Both the position numbers and the translations under genes were made by a program. Under the pieces are notes generated by a model that saw nothing but the letters and a program-made list of their open reading frames with translations, did not search any database and had not been told where the DNA came from. DNA of 64,000 nt from JAIVGV01 sp032229975 (GTDB lineage: Bacteria > Acidobacteriota > Blastocatellia > Pyrinomonadales > Pyrinomonadaceae), in contig JAVXVG010000018.1 of assembly GCA_032229975.1 (NCBI GenBank), positions 1 through 64,000 of the forward strand, written 5' to 3'. This document shows, piece by piece, positions 16,431-25,966 of the stretch. Positions within the stretch are counted from its first letter, which is position 1. Every line of letters begins with the position of its first letter.

Positions 16431-18092
16431 ATGGCTCGTCGCAACCCTCTCTGGCTTCGTCTGAGCGCCGTCGCTCTCGCATTCCTCTTCATCACCCCAT
16501 CCGCATCCTTCGCACAAGACAAAAAAAAGAAGGACGACCAGCAGTCACAGCCGGACGACGTGATGTCGCGCCAGCGCACGCGCAAGCCGGAGATGAAGAA
16601 GGTCTATAAGGACTGGCTCGAACAGGACGTGGCCTACATCATCCGGCCGGAAGAGCGGGCCGCCTTCAAGAAGCTCCAGACCGATGAGGAGCGCGAGCAG
16701 TTCATTGAAGGCTTCTGGCGCAAGCGCGATCCCGATCCCGATACGGATGAGAACGAGTACAAGGACGAATACTACGAGCGCATCGCTTACGCCAACGAGC
16801 ACTTCGCCTCCGGCATTCCGGGATGGAAGACTGATCGTGGCCGCATCTACATCATGTTCGGCAAGCCCGATGAGAAGGAGTCGCATCCTTCGGGCGGCAA
16901 TTACCAGCGCGAGAGTTATGAGGGCGGCGGCGGCACTTCAACCTACCCGTTCGAGCGTTGGTTCTATCGCTACATCGAGGGCGTCGGATCGGGCGTCGAG
17001 ATCGAGTTCGTCGATCCGACAGGTTCGGGCGAGTATCGCATCGCGCGCTCGCCCGAAGAGAAGGATGCGCTCATCAACGTCCCCGGCGCGGGGCTCACGC
17101 TCGCCGAAGAGCTGGGACTACAGAACAAAGCCGACCGCGTCGCCTTCGGCTCGATGGGCATCGGCGCGTACAACCCGATGCGCGAACAGGACAACCCGTT
17201 CACGCGACTCGAAACGCTCGCCAACCTGCAAAAAGCTCCCGTCATCCACAACAAGGAGATGGCCGATCTCCTCACGACCGACCGCGGAACTATCGAAGAC
17301 AACCCGCTCAACTTCGATATGCGCGTTGACTTCTATCGACAGTCGGACGAGCGCGTGATCACGGCCTTCACCATCCAGACCGAGAACAAAGACCTCGCCT
17401 TCAAAGACGACGGTAGCGGCATTCAGACCGCGCGCATGAATATCTTCGGCAGGATCACCGCGCTCAACGGTCGTCGCGTCGGCGTCTTCGAGGACGTGGT
17501 GATGGCCAACGCCACCTCCGACGAACTCGTCACCATCAAGGATCGCAAGTCGGCCTACGGCAAGTCGTACCCTCTGCCGCCCGGACATTACAAGGTGGAC
17601 GTGGTCGTGCGCGACATCAACTCCGGCGCGACGCAGATCAAGCGACTCGGCTTCGAGGTTCCGAAGTACGATCCCAAGCAGCTCTCAACCTCGACGCTCG
17701 TGCTCGCCGCGCGCTTGCAGGCCCTTAATGATCAGCCTGCGGTCGGGCAGTTCACCATCGGCAACTTCAAAGTCATCCCGAATCTCTCCGGCAACTACCG
17801 TCGCGGCGAACCGCTCGGCGTCTATCTGCAAATCTATAACGCCGGCATCGATCAGACGACGCTGCGGCCCTCCGTTGACGTTGACTACGTCGTCATGAAG
17901 GGCGGCAAAGAGATCGGCAAGATCACCGAAGACTGGAAGGGCCTGAGCGACGCCGGTCAGCGACTCACCCTCGCCAAGCTGCTGACCACCGAACGACTCT
18001 CGCCCGGCGAATACGAGATGCAGGTACGCATACGCGACCGCGTCTCCGGCCAGTCCATCACGCCGACGGCGAAGTTCAACGTCATCGAGTAA
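16431..18092 (+). CDS. GWxTD domain-containing secreted protein
   Basis: The 553-residue protein has a signal peptide (LSAVALAFLFITPSASFAQ). The start at 16431 has GACAGGAG 8 bases upstream; upstream in-frame codons are non-coding leader. The GWxTD domain shows the sequence DWLEQDVAYIIRPEE, then FWRKRDPDPDT, then G131-W-K-T-D135 followed by RGRIYIMFGKPDE. The rest looks like beta-sandwich repeats. GWxTD proteins are common in Acidobacteria and of unknown function; an envelope role is inferred from export. It has its own promoter and a strong terminator, so it is monocistronic. Confidence 0.88.
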   Translation: MARRNPLWLRLSAVALAFLFITPSASFAQDKKKKDDQQSQPDDVMSRQRTRKPEMKKVYKDWLEQDVAYIIRPEERAAFKKLQTDEEREQFIEGFWRKRDPDPDTDENEYKDEYYERIAYANEHFASGIPGWKTDRGRIYIMFGKPDEKESHPSGGNYQRESYEGGGGTSTYPFERWFYRYIEGVGSGVEIEFVDPTGSGEYRIARSPEEKDALINVPGAGLTLAEELGLQNKADRVAFGSMGIGAYNPMREQDNPFTRLETLANLQKAPVIHNKEMADLLTTDRGTIEDNPLNFDMRVDFYRQSDERVITAFTIQTENKDLAFKDDGSGIQTARMNIFGRITALNGRRVGVFEDVVMANATSDELVTIKDRKSAYGKSYPLPPGHYKVDVVVRDINSGATQIKRLGFEVPKYDPKQLSTSTLVLAARLQALNDQPAVGQFTIGNFKVIPNLSGNYRRGEPLGVYLQIYNAGIDQTTLRPSVDVDYVVMKGGKEIGKITEDWKGLSDAGQRLTLAKLLTTERLSPGEYEMQVRIRDRVSGQSITPTAKFNVIE

Positions 18093-18119
18093 GACAGCCA
18101 CGATCAAACTCATGAACAG

Positions 18120-18160
18120 CGACGGGCGGCAAGCATCAAACTTGCCGCCCGTCGTTTTTA
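18120..18160 (+). terminator. Intrinsic terminator after GWxTD gene
   Basis: A perfect 14-bp stem (18120-18133 with 18141-18154, 7-base loop) is followed by TTTTTA. It lies between convergent genes. Confidence 0.92.
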
Positions 18161-18182
18161 TTCCACTCAAGAACCTGTTGAT

Positions 18183-18893
18183 CTAAAACAGCCGACCCTG
18201 ATCCGCCTCGCGCTCGCCGCGACGCATGGCGTTCACCAACAGGTGCGCGCGCCGCGTCGGCTCCGGCTGGCGATAGCCGCCGTCACACGCGAGCGTCAAC
18301 TTGATCGCGCCTTCGAGATCGATGAGGTGGCCCGGCGAGACGTAGATCGGATGCGTGCGCGTCTTCGTTCGCAGAGCCGCGCCGACCGTCTCGTCGTTCT
18401 TCGGATCGATCATCGGCGACCAACTCCCGCGCTCCGCGTCCGGTTCTTCATACTTGCCGACGAGCACGGACTTCGCGCAGCCGAACGTCGGTCGGTTAAT
18501 CAATAAACCGACGTGCGATGCGATGCCGACACGTCGCGGGTGCGCGATGCCCTGACCGTCGAACATCACAGCGTCCGGCTCGGTCTTCAACTTCGCCCAA
18601 GCCTCAAGCACGCTCGGCGTCTCGCGAAACGACAACAGGCCCGGCACATATGGGAACTGCGTCTCGCTCACCACGCCCACCTCTTCAACGACTTCGAGCG
18701 ACGGCAAACGCAGCACCACTATTCCAGCCCACACGACCGGCGAGAACTTGTTGAAGGAGATGTCCGCCCCCGCCACCGTCCTGATCTTTTTCCGCAACGG
18801 CGCGATCCGCACGCGCTCCCGCAAACTTTTCTGCAACTCCACCGCTTCGCGCGGCGCAAGCCCCCACTCGTGCAACTGTTCGTAACTAGCCAT
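18183..18893 (-). CDS. nfi: Endonuclease V
   Basis: The 236-residue protein matches the endonuclease V family, which cuts DNA near deaminated bases (hypoxanthine). Visible motifs are AGAD44-ISF with the first catalytic aspartate, PYVPGLLSFRE91 (the minor-groove wedge and the catalytic glutamate), FD112-GQGIAHPRRVGIASHVG, and the C-terminal SPGHLIDLEGA. Length is usual for the family. The start at 18893 has AAGGAG 4 bases upstream. It ends facing the GWxTD terminator and has no partner gene, as is common for this repair enzyme. Confidence 0.93.
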   Translation of the reverse strand: MASYEQLHEWGLAPREAVELQKSLRERVRIAPLRKKIRTVAGADISFNKFSPVVWAGIVVLRLPSLEVVEEVGVVSETQFPYVPGLLSFRETPSVLEAWAKLKTEPDAVMFDGQGIAHPRRVGIASHVGLLINRPTFGCAKSVLVGKYEEPDAERGSWSPMIDPKNDETVGAALRTKTRTHPIYVSPGHLIDLEGAIKLTLACDGGYRQPEPTRRAHLLVNAMRRGEREADQGRLF

Positions 18894-19235
18894 CGCGCTC
18901 CTTCACGTCTCCTTACAAACACAACTTCCGCGTTTCACCAACTCACCTTCGCGTCGAAATCGATCTTCTCGCTTGGGCTAATCATCGCTCGCACGCGATT
19001 CTAACAAGGCTCGGCGCGCGGGCAAAGACGAGTGCGCGAAAGCGGCAAGTTGCCGTACACCTGTACTGTAACGTTTCGCGCGTAAGGCGACGCGCAGAGA
19101 GATAAGTCTGCTTAACGTCAATCCCTGCGCGTGTGCGGCGCGCGGCATGGCTGTTGCCAACTGTCCTCGTGCTGACCCTTGTGTAAACCGACGCCCCAAG
19201 TTGGAATAGAACATTTCAGGAGGAGTAGTTTCACC

Positions 19236-20219
19236 ATGAACAGACGTTTGCTTTCCATCGCGGGCGGAGTCGCCCTCGCATTCGCGTCGGCGGCGTTCAC
19301 GAACGCCCAGCAGGCCACCACCACCGTCACCACGCAGCAGACCGCTGCGGTGCAGAACCCGGACGGGACGTACACCATCGTCCAATATCCGGTCGATAAA
19401 GAAGTGACCGTCAACTTGATGCCGGGCTCGACGCTCGCGGGCGCACGCGGTCTCGCCAAAGTCATGCGCCACGGCGACCTGACGACCATCAATCTCGATC
19501 TCGCGAGCCTGCCCGCCGACATGACCAACTTCAACGTTTACGCCGTCGATCCAATGGGCAAGTTCACGCTCCTTGGGCCCGTGACGGTCGCCAACGGCGC
19601 GGTCACACAGACGATGACGACGCCGCTCGACAAGTTCATGCTCGTGCTCTCGCCCGCCGCACAGCTCTCGGCCTTCGACGACAACACGCCGATCCTGTTC
19701 CGCAGCGCAGTGCCCGAAGGGCTCGCCGTGATCCCTTACTCGCGCACGAGCAACGAGCATATGCACGCGACGGGGCAGACGGTTGCTAACACGACGACGG
19801 CAGTCAATACGGCTGCAGGCACGGTCGTAACGACCAGCCCGGCTTACAACATACCGATGCTCGGCATCCCGACCTTCAAGCGCGGCGTTGACTCGCAGGT
19901 CAAGGTCAACCTCGCGGGCGAGATGACCGGCTCGCGCGTCAACTTCCGCGTGCTGCCGCGCAAGGATGGCCCGACGGCCATCGTCGCGCGCTTCCACCAG
20001 TTGAAGGACGCGCCTGCTGGCAAGCGTTACGTGCTCTGGGCTGTGGGCGCGGACAACAAGTTCGTCAAGCTCGGTCAGATCATCAACACGGCGAACCGCA
20101 ACGAGGCTGAGATCAAGAGCGAGACTTCGCTCACGGACTTTGGTCTCTTCATCACCAGCGAGGACGCGACCGATTTGGCGTCGCCCGTGGGGCCCGTCGT
20201 CGCGACGATCATTCGCTAG
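19236..20219 (+). CDS. Secreted protein of unknown function
   Basis: The 327-residue protein starts at 19236 with a near-perfect AGGAGGAG 11 bases upstream, which suggests strong expression. It has a signal peptide (LLSIAGGVALAFASAAFTNAQ). The mature chain is Thr/Val/Ala-rich, with beta-type segments such as GSRVNFRVLPRK and GKRYVLWAVGADNKFVKLGQI, the latter resembling anti-sigma/quinol-type extracellular domains. I recognise no family with confidence. The upstream spacer 18894-19235 holds a perfect CGGCAA/TTGCCG inverted repeat at 19043-19055 but no clear promoter. Confidence 0.7.
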   Translation: MNRRLLSIAGGVALAFASAAFTNAQQATTTVTTQQTAAVQNPDGTYTIVQYPVDKEVTVNLMPGSTLAGARGLAKVMRHGDLTTINLDLASLPADMTNFNVYAVDPMGKFTLLGPVTVANGAVTQTMTTPLDKFMLVLSPAAQLSAFDDNTPILFRSAVPEGLAVIPYSRTSNEHMHATGQTVANTTTAVNTAAGTVVTTSPAYNIPMLGIPTFKRGVDSQVKVNLAGEMTGSRVNFRVLPRKDGPTAIVARFHQLKDAPAGKRYVLWAVGADNKFVKLGQIINTANRNEAEIKSETSLTDFGLFITSEDATDLASPVGPVVATIIR

Positions 20220-20308
20220 GCGAACGCTCTCGACATCCGTTTGAGACGAATCGTCTCGACATCGACTTGCCCGTTGCCGCCCCTCGCTAGAGCGGCGCGG
20301 GCGCGACG

Positions 20309-20346
20309 AAAGGGCCGGACTCCCTCGCAGGAAGTCCGGCCCTTTT
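20309..20346 (+). terminator. Intrinsic terminator after secreted-protein gene
   Basis: A 13-bp stem (20309-20321 with 20333-20345) is rich in GGGCCGG/CCGGCCC and ends in TTTT. Confidence 0.88.
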
Positions 20347-20415
20347 CATTTCATCGCGTAGCCCCGACCGAGCAGCAGCTCGCCCCGCCGCGAACGTACT
20401 TCCCGCAAAAAATGT

Positions 20416-20445
20416 TTGACCCCTCGCGCGCCGCGCGCTTATATT
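20416..20445 (+). promoter_or_regulatory. Promoter with long leader before HtrA-like gene
   Basis: TTGACC (20416-20421), an 18-base spacer and TATATT (20440-20445) form a good promoter. The next supported start codon is at 20731, giving a leader of about 280 GC-rich bases in which I see no gene or known riboswitch. Confidence 0.65.
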
Positions 20446-20730
20446 CCTTGTAGCCGCAAAAGTGCGGCGCGGGCCAAGAGTCGCCTCAGACGCGAAAATC
20501 AAGCCCGCGCGTGCAAGCGTTCGCGGCTCTCTCGCAAGCAGCGCCGCAGGCCAGCCCACCGGCGGCAAGTCAATCTTCAACAAGTCATTCATCACGCGGC
20601 GCGCCGCCCCGACCCGCGTCGCGCCCCTCGGACAGCGCAGGGTTCTGCCCGCTCGGACGCTTCCTTCGTCCCCCTGCACGACGAACGTCAACCGGCCCTC
20701 CACGCTCGTTGACGCGACGGACATCTCACG

Positions 20731-22014
20731 ATGCCGAACATTTCCCCCACACGCCGCCCACACGCCTTCGCACTCCTGCTATCGCTCATCTTCGCCTTCG
20801 CGTGCGTCCCGCGCGCACTCGCGCAGGAAGAGACGAGCACGCCCGCGCCCGCACAGACGGAGCGCGCCGAGAACGCCACGGGCGCGCGCATGAGCGCGAC
20901 GGCGAGCGAAGGTGCGAGCGCCGACGCGTCTAACGCTATGGCCTCGCTCCCCGAACTCGTCCGCCGCGTCAAGCCTGCGGTTGTGGCTATCCTCACCTAT
21001 GATGCGAAGGGCAACACGCTCCTCTCGGGCAGCGGCTTCTTCATACGCCCCGGACAGGTCGTCACTAACCTTCACGTCATCGAAGGCGCGCGACGCGCCG
21101 AAGTGAAGACGCTCGACGGCAAGGGCCGAATTTATTCGGTTGACGGAGTGCTCGCGACCGACGAGGAAGGCGACCTTGCGATCCTCGGCGTGAACGTTCC
21201 AACCGAGCACGCACGCGCTGTTGAGTTGACTACGTCTGTGCCCGAAGAGGGCGAGCGCGTCTTCGTCATCGGCAATCCACTGAGACTCGAAGGCTCGATC
21301 TCGGACGGCATTGTCTCCGCCGTGCGCGAAGTGCCAAGCCTCGGTCGCATCATACAGATCACCGCGCCGGTCTCGCATGGCAACTCCGGCAGCCCGCTCT
21401 TCAACATGAAGGGTCAGGTCGTCGGCGTCGTCACGATCAAGGTGACGAACGGCCAGAACATCAACCTCGCGATCTCTTCGGCGCGCTTCGATGCTCTCAA
21501 GACAACCGCGCCCGTCTCCTTCGACGATATCGCCGCGCGTGAGCGCGAGCCGCAGAACACGGAATCGTCCGCCGACTGGTGGTATCGCAACGGCTTGAAC
21601 TCGCTCTGGCTTGGCAACTACGACACCGCGCTCGGATCGTTTGAGAACGCCGCCAACAAGAATCCCGACCGCGTCGAGGCTTGGATACAGGTCGGCTACT
21701 GCAAGGTCAAACAGGGCCGGAACGCCGAAGCGATCAAGGCTTACAGGCAGGCCCTTCGGCTTCGTCCCAACTCCGTCGAGACCTACAACAAGCTCGGCGA
21801 TGCCTACTACTATGCGGGCAGCTTCGACGAAGCTATCTCTGCTTACAAACAGGCCGCGCGACTCCGGCCCGATCTCGCCGAAGCCTTCTACAACCTCGGC
21901 ATGACCTACATGGAGATCGGCGACCGCACCTCGGCCATCGCGCAGAGTCGCCTGCTCCAATCGCTCGACGCGGAGCTTTACACGAAGCTGATGGGCGAGA
22001 TTAAAGGCAAGTAG
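20731..22014 (+). CDS. HtrA/DegP-type serine protease with C-terminal TPRs
   Basis: The 427-residue protein has a signal peptide (FALLLSLIFAFACVPRALAQ) and a trypsin-like S1C domain with the full triad: H115 in TNLHVIEG, D148 in EEGDLAIL, and S219 in SHGNSGSPL. Instead of the PDZ domains of DegP, residues about 285-415 form tetratricopeptide repeats (WWYRNGLNSLWLGNYDTAL, AWIQVGYCKVKQGRN, TYNKLGDAYYYAGSFDEAI). TPRs probably bind partner proteins in the periplasm. The start lacks a clear ribosome site. It ends at a very long hairpin facing the M16 genes. Confidence 0.9.
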   Translation: MPNISPTRRPHAFALLLSLIFAFACVPRALAQEETSTPAPAQTERAENATGARMSATASEGASADASNAMASLPELVRRVKPAVVAILTYDAKGNTLLSGSGFFIRPGQVVTNLHVIEGARRAEVKTLDGKGRIYSVDGVLATDEEGDLAILGVNVPTEHARAVELTTSVPEEGERVFVIGNPLRLEGSISDGIVSAVREVPSLGRIIQITAPVSHGNSGSPLFNMKGQVVGVVTIKVTNGQNINLAISSARFDALKTTAPVSFDDIAAREREPQNTESSADWWYRNGLNSLWLGNYDTALGSFENAANKNPDRVEAWIQVGYCKVKQGRNAEAIKAYRQALRLRPNSVETYNKLGDAYYYAGSFDEAISAYKQAARLRPDLAEAFYNLGMTYMEIGDRTSAIAQSRLLQSLDAELYTKLMGEIKGK

Positions 22015-22021
22015 AAAGACT

Positions 22022-22094
22022 GACACGCCAGACGCACAGACGCGGCGAGAGAGATCAGCTTCTCATCTCGCCGCGTCTGTGCGTCTGGCGTGTC
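22022..22094. repeat. Perfect 29-bp inverted repeat between convergent genes
   Basis: Arms 22022-22050 and 22066-22094 pair without a mismatch around a 15-base loop. The arm contains the near-repeat CAGACGCA-CAGACGCG. It lacks a T-run on either side, so a simple rho-independent terminator is not the whole explanation. Confidence 0.85.
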
Positions 22095-22129
22095 TTCGGC
22101 GTCGCGCTAATCCGCCGCTCATCTCCGAG

Positions 22130-23593
22130 CTATTCCGACTTGCCTTCGACCAAGGTTGAAACTGTGAATAAATTTTTGTCCACGCCTTTAGGATCGCCGA
22201 GGACGACGAAGCGGAGATTTTTTATGTACTTGCGCGCGACGCGCTGCACGTCCGCCGGTGTGACGGCGCGGAGGCGTTCGAGGAAGTGGATCGAGTTGCG
22301 CCAGCCGCCGCCGATCAGTTCATACTTCGCCAGCTCGCCCGCTTGCGCCCCGTTCGTCTCTTGCCCGATGTAATACTTCGTCAGGTAGCCGGAGACTTCC
22401 GAAGTTAGCTCCGATGGATCGGCAGGCTCGTGCTGCAAGCGATTGATCTCGTAGAGCATGACACTGACCGCCTCGTTCGTGTGCTCGCCGACGGAGGTGA
22501 CGTAGATGCCGCCGAGGTTCGCGCCCTGATCGCGCAGGAACGCGCTCGGCGCATAAGAGAGATTGCGGCGCACGCGCACCTCGGAAAAGATACGGTCGTT
22601 TAGAAGCGACGAGGCGATGCGCATCGGATAGATGTCCGGGTCTGTCAAAGGCGGCGCGGCGAAGACGCCTTGAATGTAGTTGGTCTGCAGATCGCGTTGC
22701 GTGAAATCGACCGTCGGCATCGCGTAGGAGAACTGCGGCGGCGCGTCCGGCTTGTAGTCGCCGCGCGGCAACTTGCCGAAGGTTGCGGCGACGCGCTCGC
22801 GCACCGTGGCCGGATCGAGATCGCCGACGACGACGATGAGCAAACGCGAGGTCTGCATCAACTGTTGATGAAAGCGACGCACGTCTTCGACCGTGATGCG
22901 GCTAAGCGTCTCGGAAGTCCCGTCGGGGTCGTTGATGTATGGATGATTCGCATAAGCGATGCGCGACTGCAAGACTTCTAGGAACGAGTCGGGCGCGTCG
23001 TTGATGTTGCCGCGTGCGACGATCATGCGCGACTTCTCGCGCTGGAAGTCTTCCGCAGTGAAGCCGGGATGCAAGGCGACATCGGTGAAAATCTCCCAAG
23101 AGCGGTCGAAGTTTTGTCGCGTCGATCCGAGCGCGAGCGCGGAGTAGTCGTAGTTGACGCCGTAGGTCAGGCTCGTGCCCATGCGCGCGATCTCTTTGCG
23201 CAGCGACTCGCGCGGGAAGCTCTGGCTACCCTCGGTCGCCACATCCCACATCAACGCTTCGATCCCTGCGTTCTGCGCCGTGATGTTGCGCGCCCCGCCG
23301 CGCACATACAGGCCCGCCGCGACCGTCTGACTCCCGGCGCGACGCTTGACGATGACCTTCAAGCCGTTCACGTCGAACTCTGTCACGAGCGACTCGGCGG
23401 TCGCCGCGACCTGCTCGATCTTCCTCGCATCGGTCGTGAGCGTCGCGGCATCCTTCGGCGCAGCAGGCGTCGGCAGTTGCTGCGCCGACGCGCCGGAGAT
23501 GCCGATGAAGATGAGCAGCGCGGTCGTTAGTAGCCGCGCGGCAAACGCTTCGAGCGAGCGCGGCACTTTGTAGCTTCCTGTTTCCTTCAACAT
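22130..23593 (-). CDS. M16 peptidase-like protein, zinc motif lost
   Basis: The 487-residue secreted protein (signal peptide LLTTALLIFIGISGASAQ) has the two-lobed M16 fold. It includes GLYVRGGARN, RNLSYAPSAFLRDQG (the R-x-x-x-Y region of the second lobe) and ITVEDVRRFH. Where active members carry HxxEH, this one reads GIEALMWDVATEGS, so no zinc site is possible. Such proteins pair with an active partner to form a clamshell, as mitochondrial processing peptidase does. The active partner is the gene 45 bases upstream. Confidence 0.88.
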   Translation of the reverse strand: MLKETGSYKVPRSLEAFAARLLTTALLIFIGISGASAQQLPTPAAPKDAATLTTDARKIEQVAATAESLVTEFDVNGLKVIVKRRAGSQTVAAGLYVRGGARNITAQNAGIEALMWDVATEGSQSFPRESLRKEIARMGTSLTYGVNYDYSALALGSTRQNFDRSWEIFTDVALHPGFTAEDFQREKSRMIVARGNINDAPDSFLEVLQSRIAYANHPYINDPDGTSETLSRITVEDVRRFHQQLMQTSRLLIVVVGDLDPATVRERVAATFGKLPRGDYKPDAPPQFSYAMPTVDFTQRDLQTNYIQGVFAAPPLTDPDIYPMRIASSLLNDRIFSEVRVRRNLSYAPSAFLRDQGANLGGIYVTSVGEHTNEAVSVMLYEINRLQHEPADPSELTSEVSGYLTKYYIGQETNGAQAGELAKYELIGGGWRNSIHFLERLRAVTPADVQRVARKYIKNLRFVVLGDPKGVDKNLFTVSTLVEGKSE

Positions 23594-23638
23594 GATCTTC
23601 TTGTTGGCTATGAGCCCCTGCGTCCACTCGTTGATCTG

Positions 23639-25099
<1,461 letters not shown>

Positions 25100-25281
25100 G
25101 TATCTCTCTTTTCGGACGCGCGAGACCTTCCGCGAGTGGGAGACGACTGCGGCGGGGATGGCCGGAGACGACCGACTGGCTTTGGATTCGCGTACCTTAG
25201 AGTCGATCATAACACGCTGCGTTGCTCGCCTTACAATACGGGCCGCGTACGCATTTGGTTGTAAATGGCTTTGAGCAAAGC

Positions 25282-25320
25282 GAAGGGCGGCGGTTCGTCA
25301 TCAAGACACCGTCGCCCTTC
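25282..25320 (-). terminator. Hairpin downstream of the 25373-25903 gene
   Basis: A 13-bp stem (25282-25294 with 25308-25320, one G-T pair) lies past the stop of the minus-strand gene at 25373. The T-run on that strand is weak, so strength is uncertain. Confidence 0.55.
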
Positions 25321-25372
25321 CATCTCACGAGCTTCATTGTGAAGATCGCGCGCGCCCGGCCCGCCTTGCGTG

Positions 25373-25903
25373 CTACTTGCCGGCGCGTCGCCCTGTCCGC
25401 TTCTCGTCGTCTTCGATCTTCCGCTTCAGATACTTCGCCAGCTTCTCGGCTGAAGAGCGCATCCCGCGCGCTGCCGACTCGCGGTGCGACGAGTCGGCCC
25501 ATGCGACGACGCCTGTTCTCAAGTTCGTCACGGTGATCGACGCGGAAGTGGTGGAGTGAAAGTCGCCGAGCAGAATCTTTTTCGCCGTCCCCGCGCCCTT
25601 CTTGTCCGCCGTGCCGCCGATCTCGAAATCAGCCAGCGCGCGATCATTAACGATGATGAGCGGCACGTCCTTCTTCTGGAAAGCGGCGGCGATGTACGAC
25701 TCGAAACCTTCGACGGGCTTCTCCTTGTTCTCACTCTTAAAAGGCGCGATGTACACCTTCGAGTTGCGAGGGATGAGCTGCGCCGCGAACGGATCACTTG
25801 CGACGGGCGGAGTGTCGGTGCGGCTTTGCCCCTGCGCCAGCGCGGGGAGCGCGCAGAAGAGCATCGCTGCTGCGATGAGAGGAAGTCGTCTGAAGTTGAG
25901 CAT
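25373..25903 (-). CDS. Secreted protein of unknown function
   Basis: The 176-residue protein starts at 25903 with AAGGA 9 bases upstream and has a signal peptide (LIAAAMLFCALPALAQGQ). The text SKVYIAPFKSENKEKPVEGFESYIAAAF followed by LADFEIGGTAD resembles periplasmic proteins of the CsgG/GNA1162 type, in which a short alpha/beta domain collects outer-membrane components, but the resemblance is weak. The C-terminus is basic and helical. It lies 63 bases downstream of the kinase gene on the same strand and may be co-transcribed. Confidence 0.65.
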   Translation of the reverse strand: MLNFRRLPLIAAAMLFCALPALAQGQSRTDTPPVASDPFAAQLIPRNSKVYIAPFKSENKEKPVEGFESYIAAAFQKKDVPLIIVNDRALADFEIGGTADKKGAGTAKKILLGDFHSTTSASITVTNLRTGVVAWADSSHRESAARGMRSSAEKLAKYLKRKIEDDEKRTGRRAGK

Positions 25904-25966
25904 TGTTTAGTTTCCTTTCGAGGCCGATTATATCGTCGTGCTCAGGTGAACTTGAGTCTGAGTTCT

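Noticed and set aside
20462..20893. Two frames (143 and 140 residues) in the HtrA leader
   Set aside because: Both overlap the start of the protease in other frames and are Ser/Arg/Pro-rich noise.
20779..22026. A 415-residue minus-strand frame opposite the HtrA-like gene
   Set aside because: Antisense shadow: composition is Arg/Asp/Glu-rich without family pattern, while the plus strand has the full protease triad.
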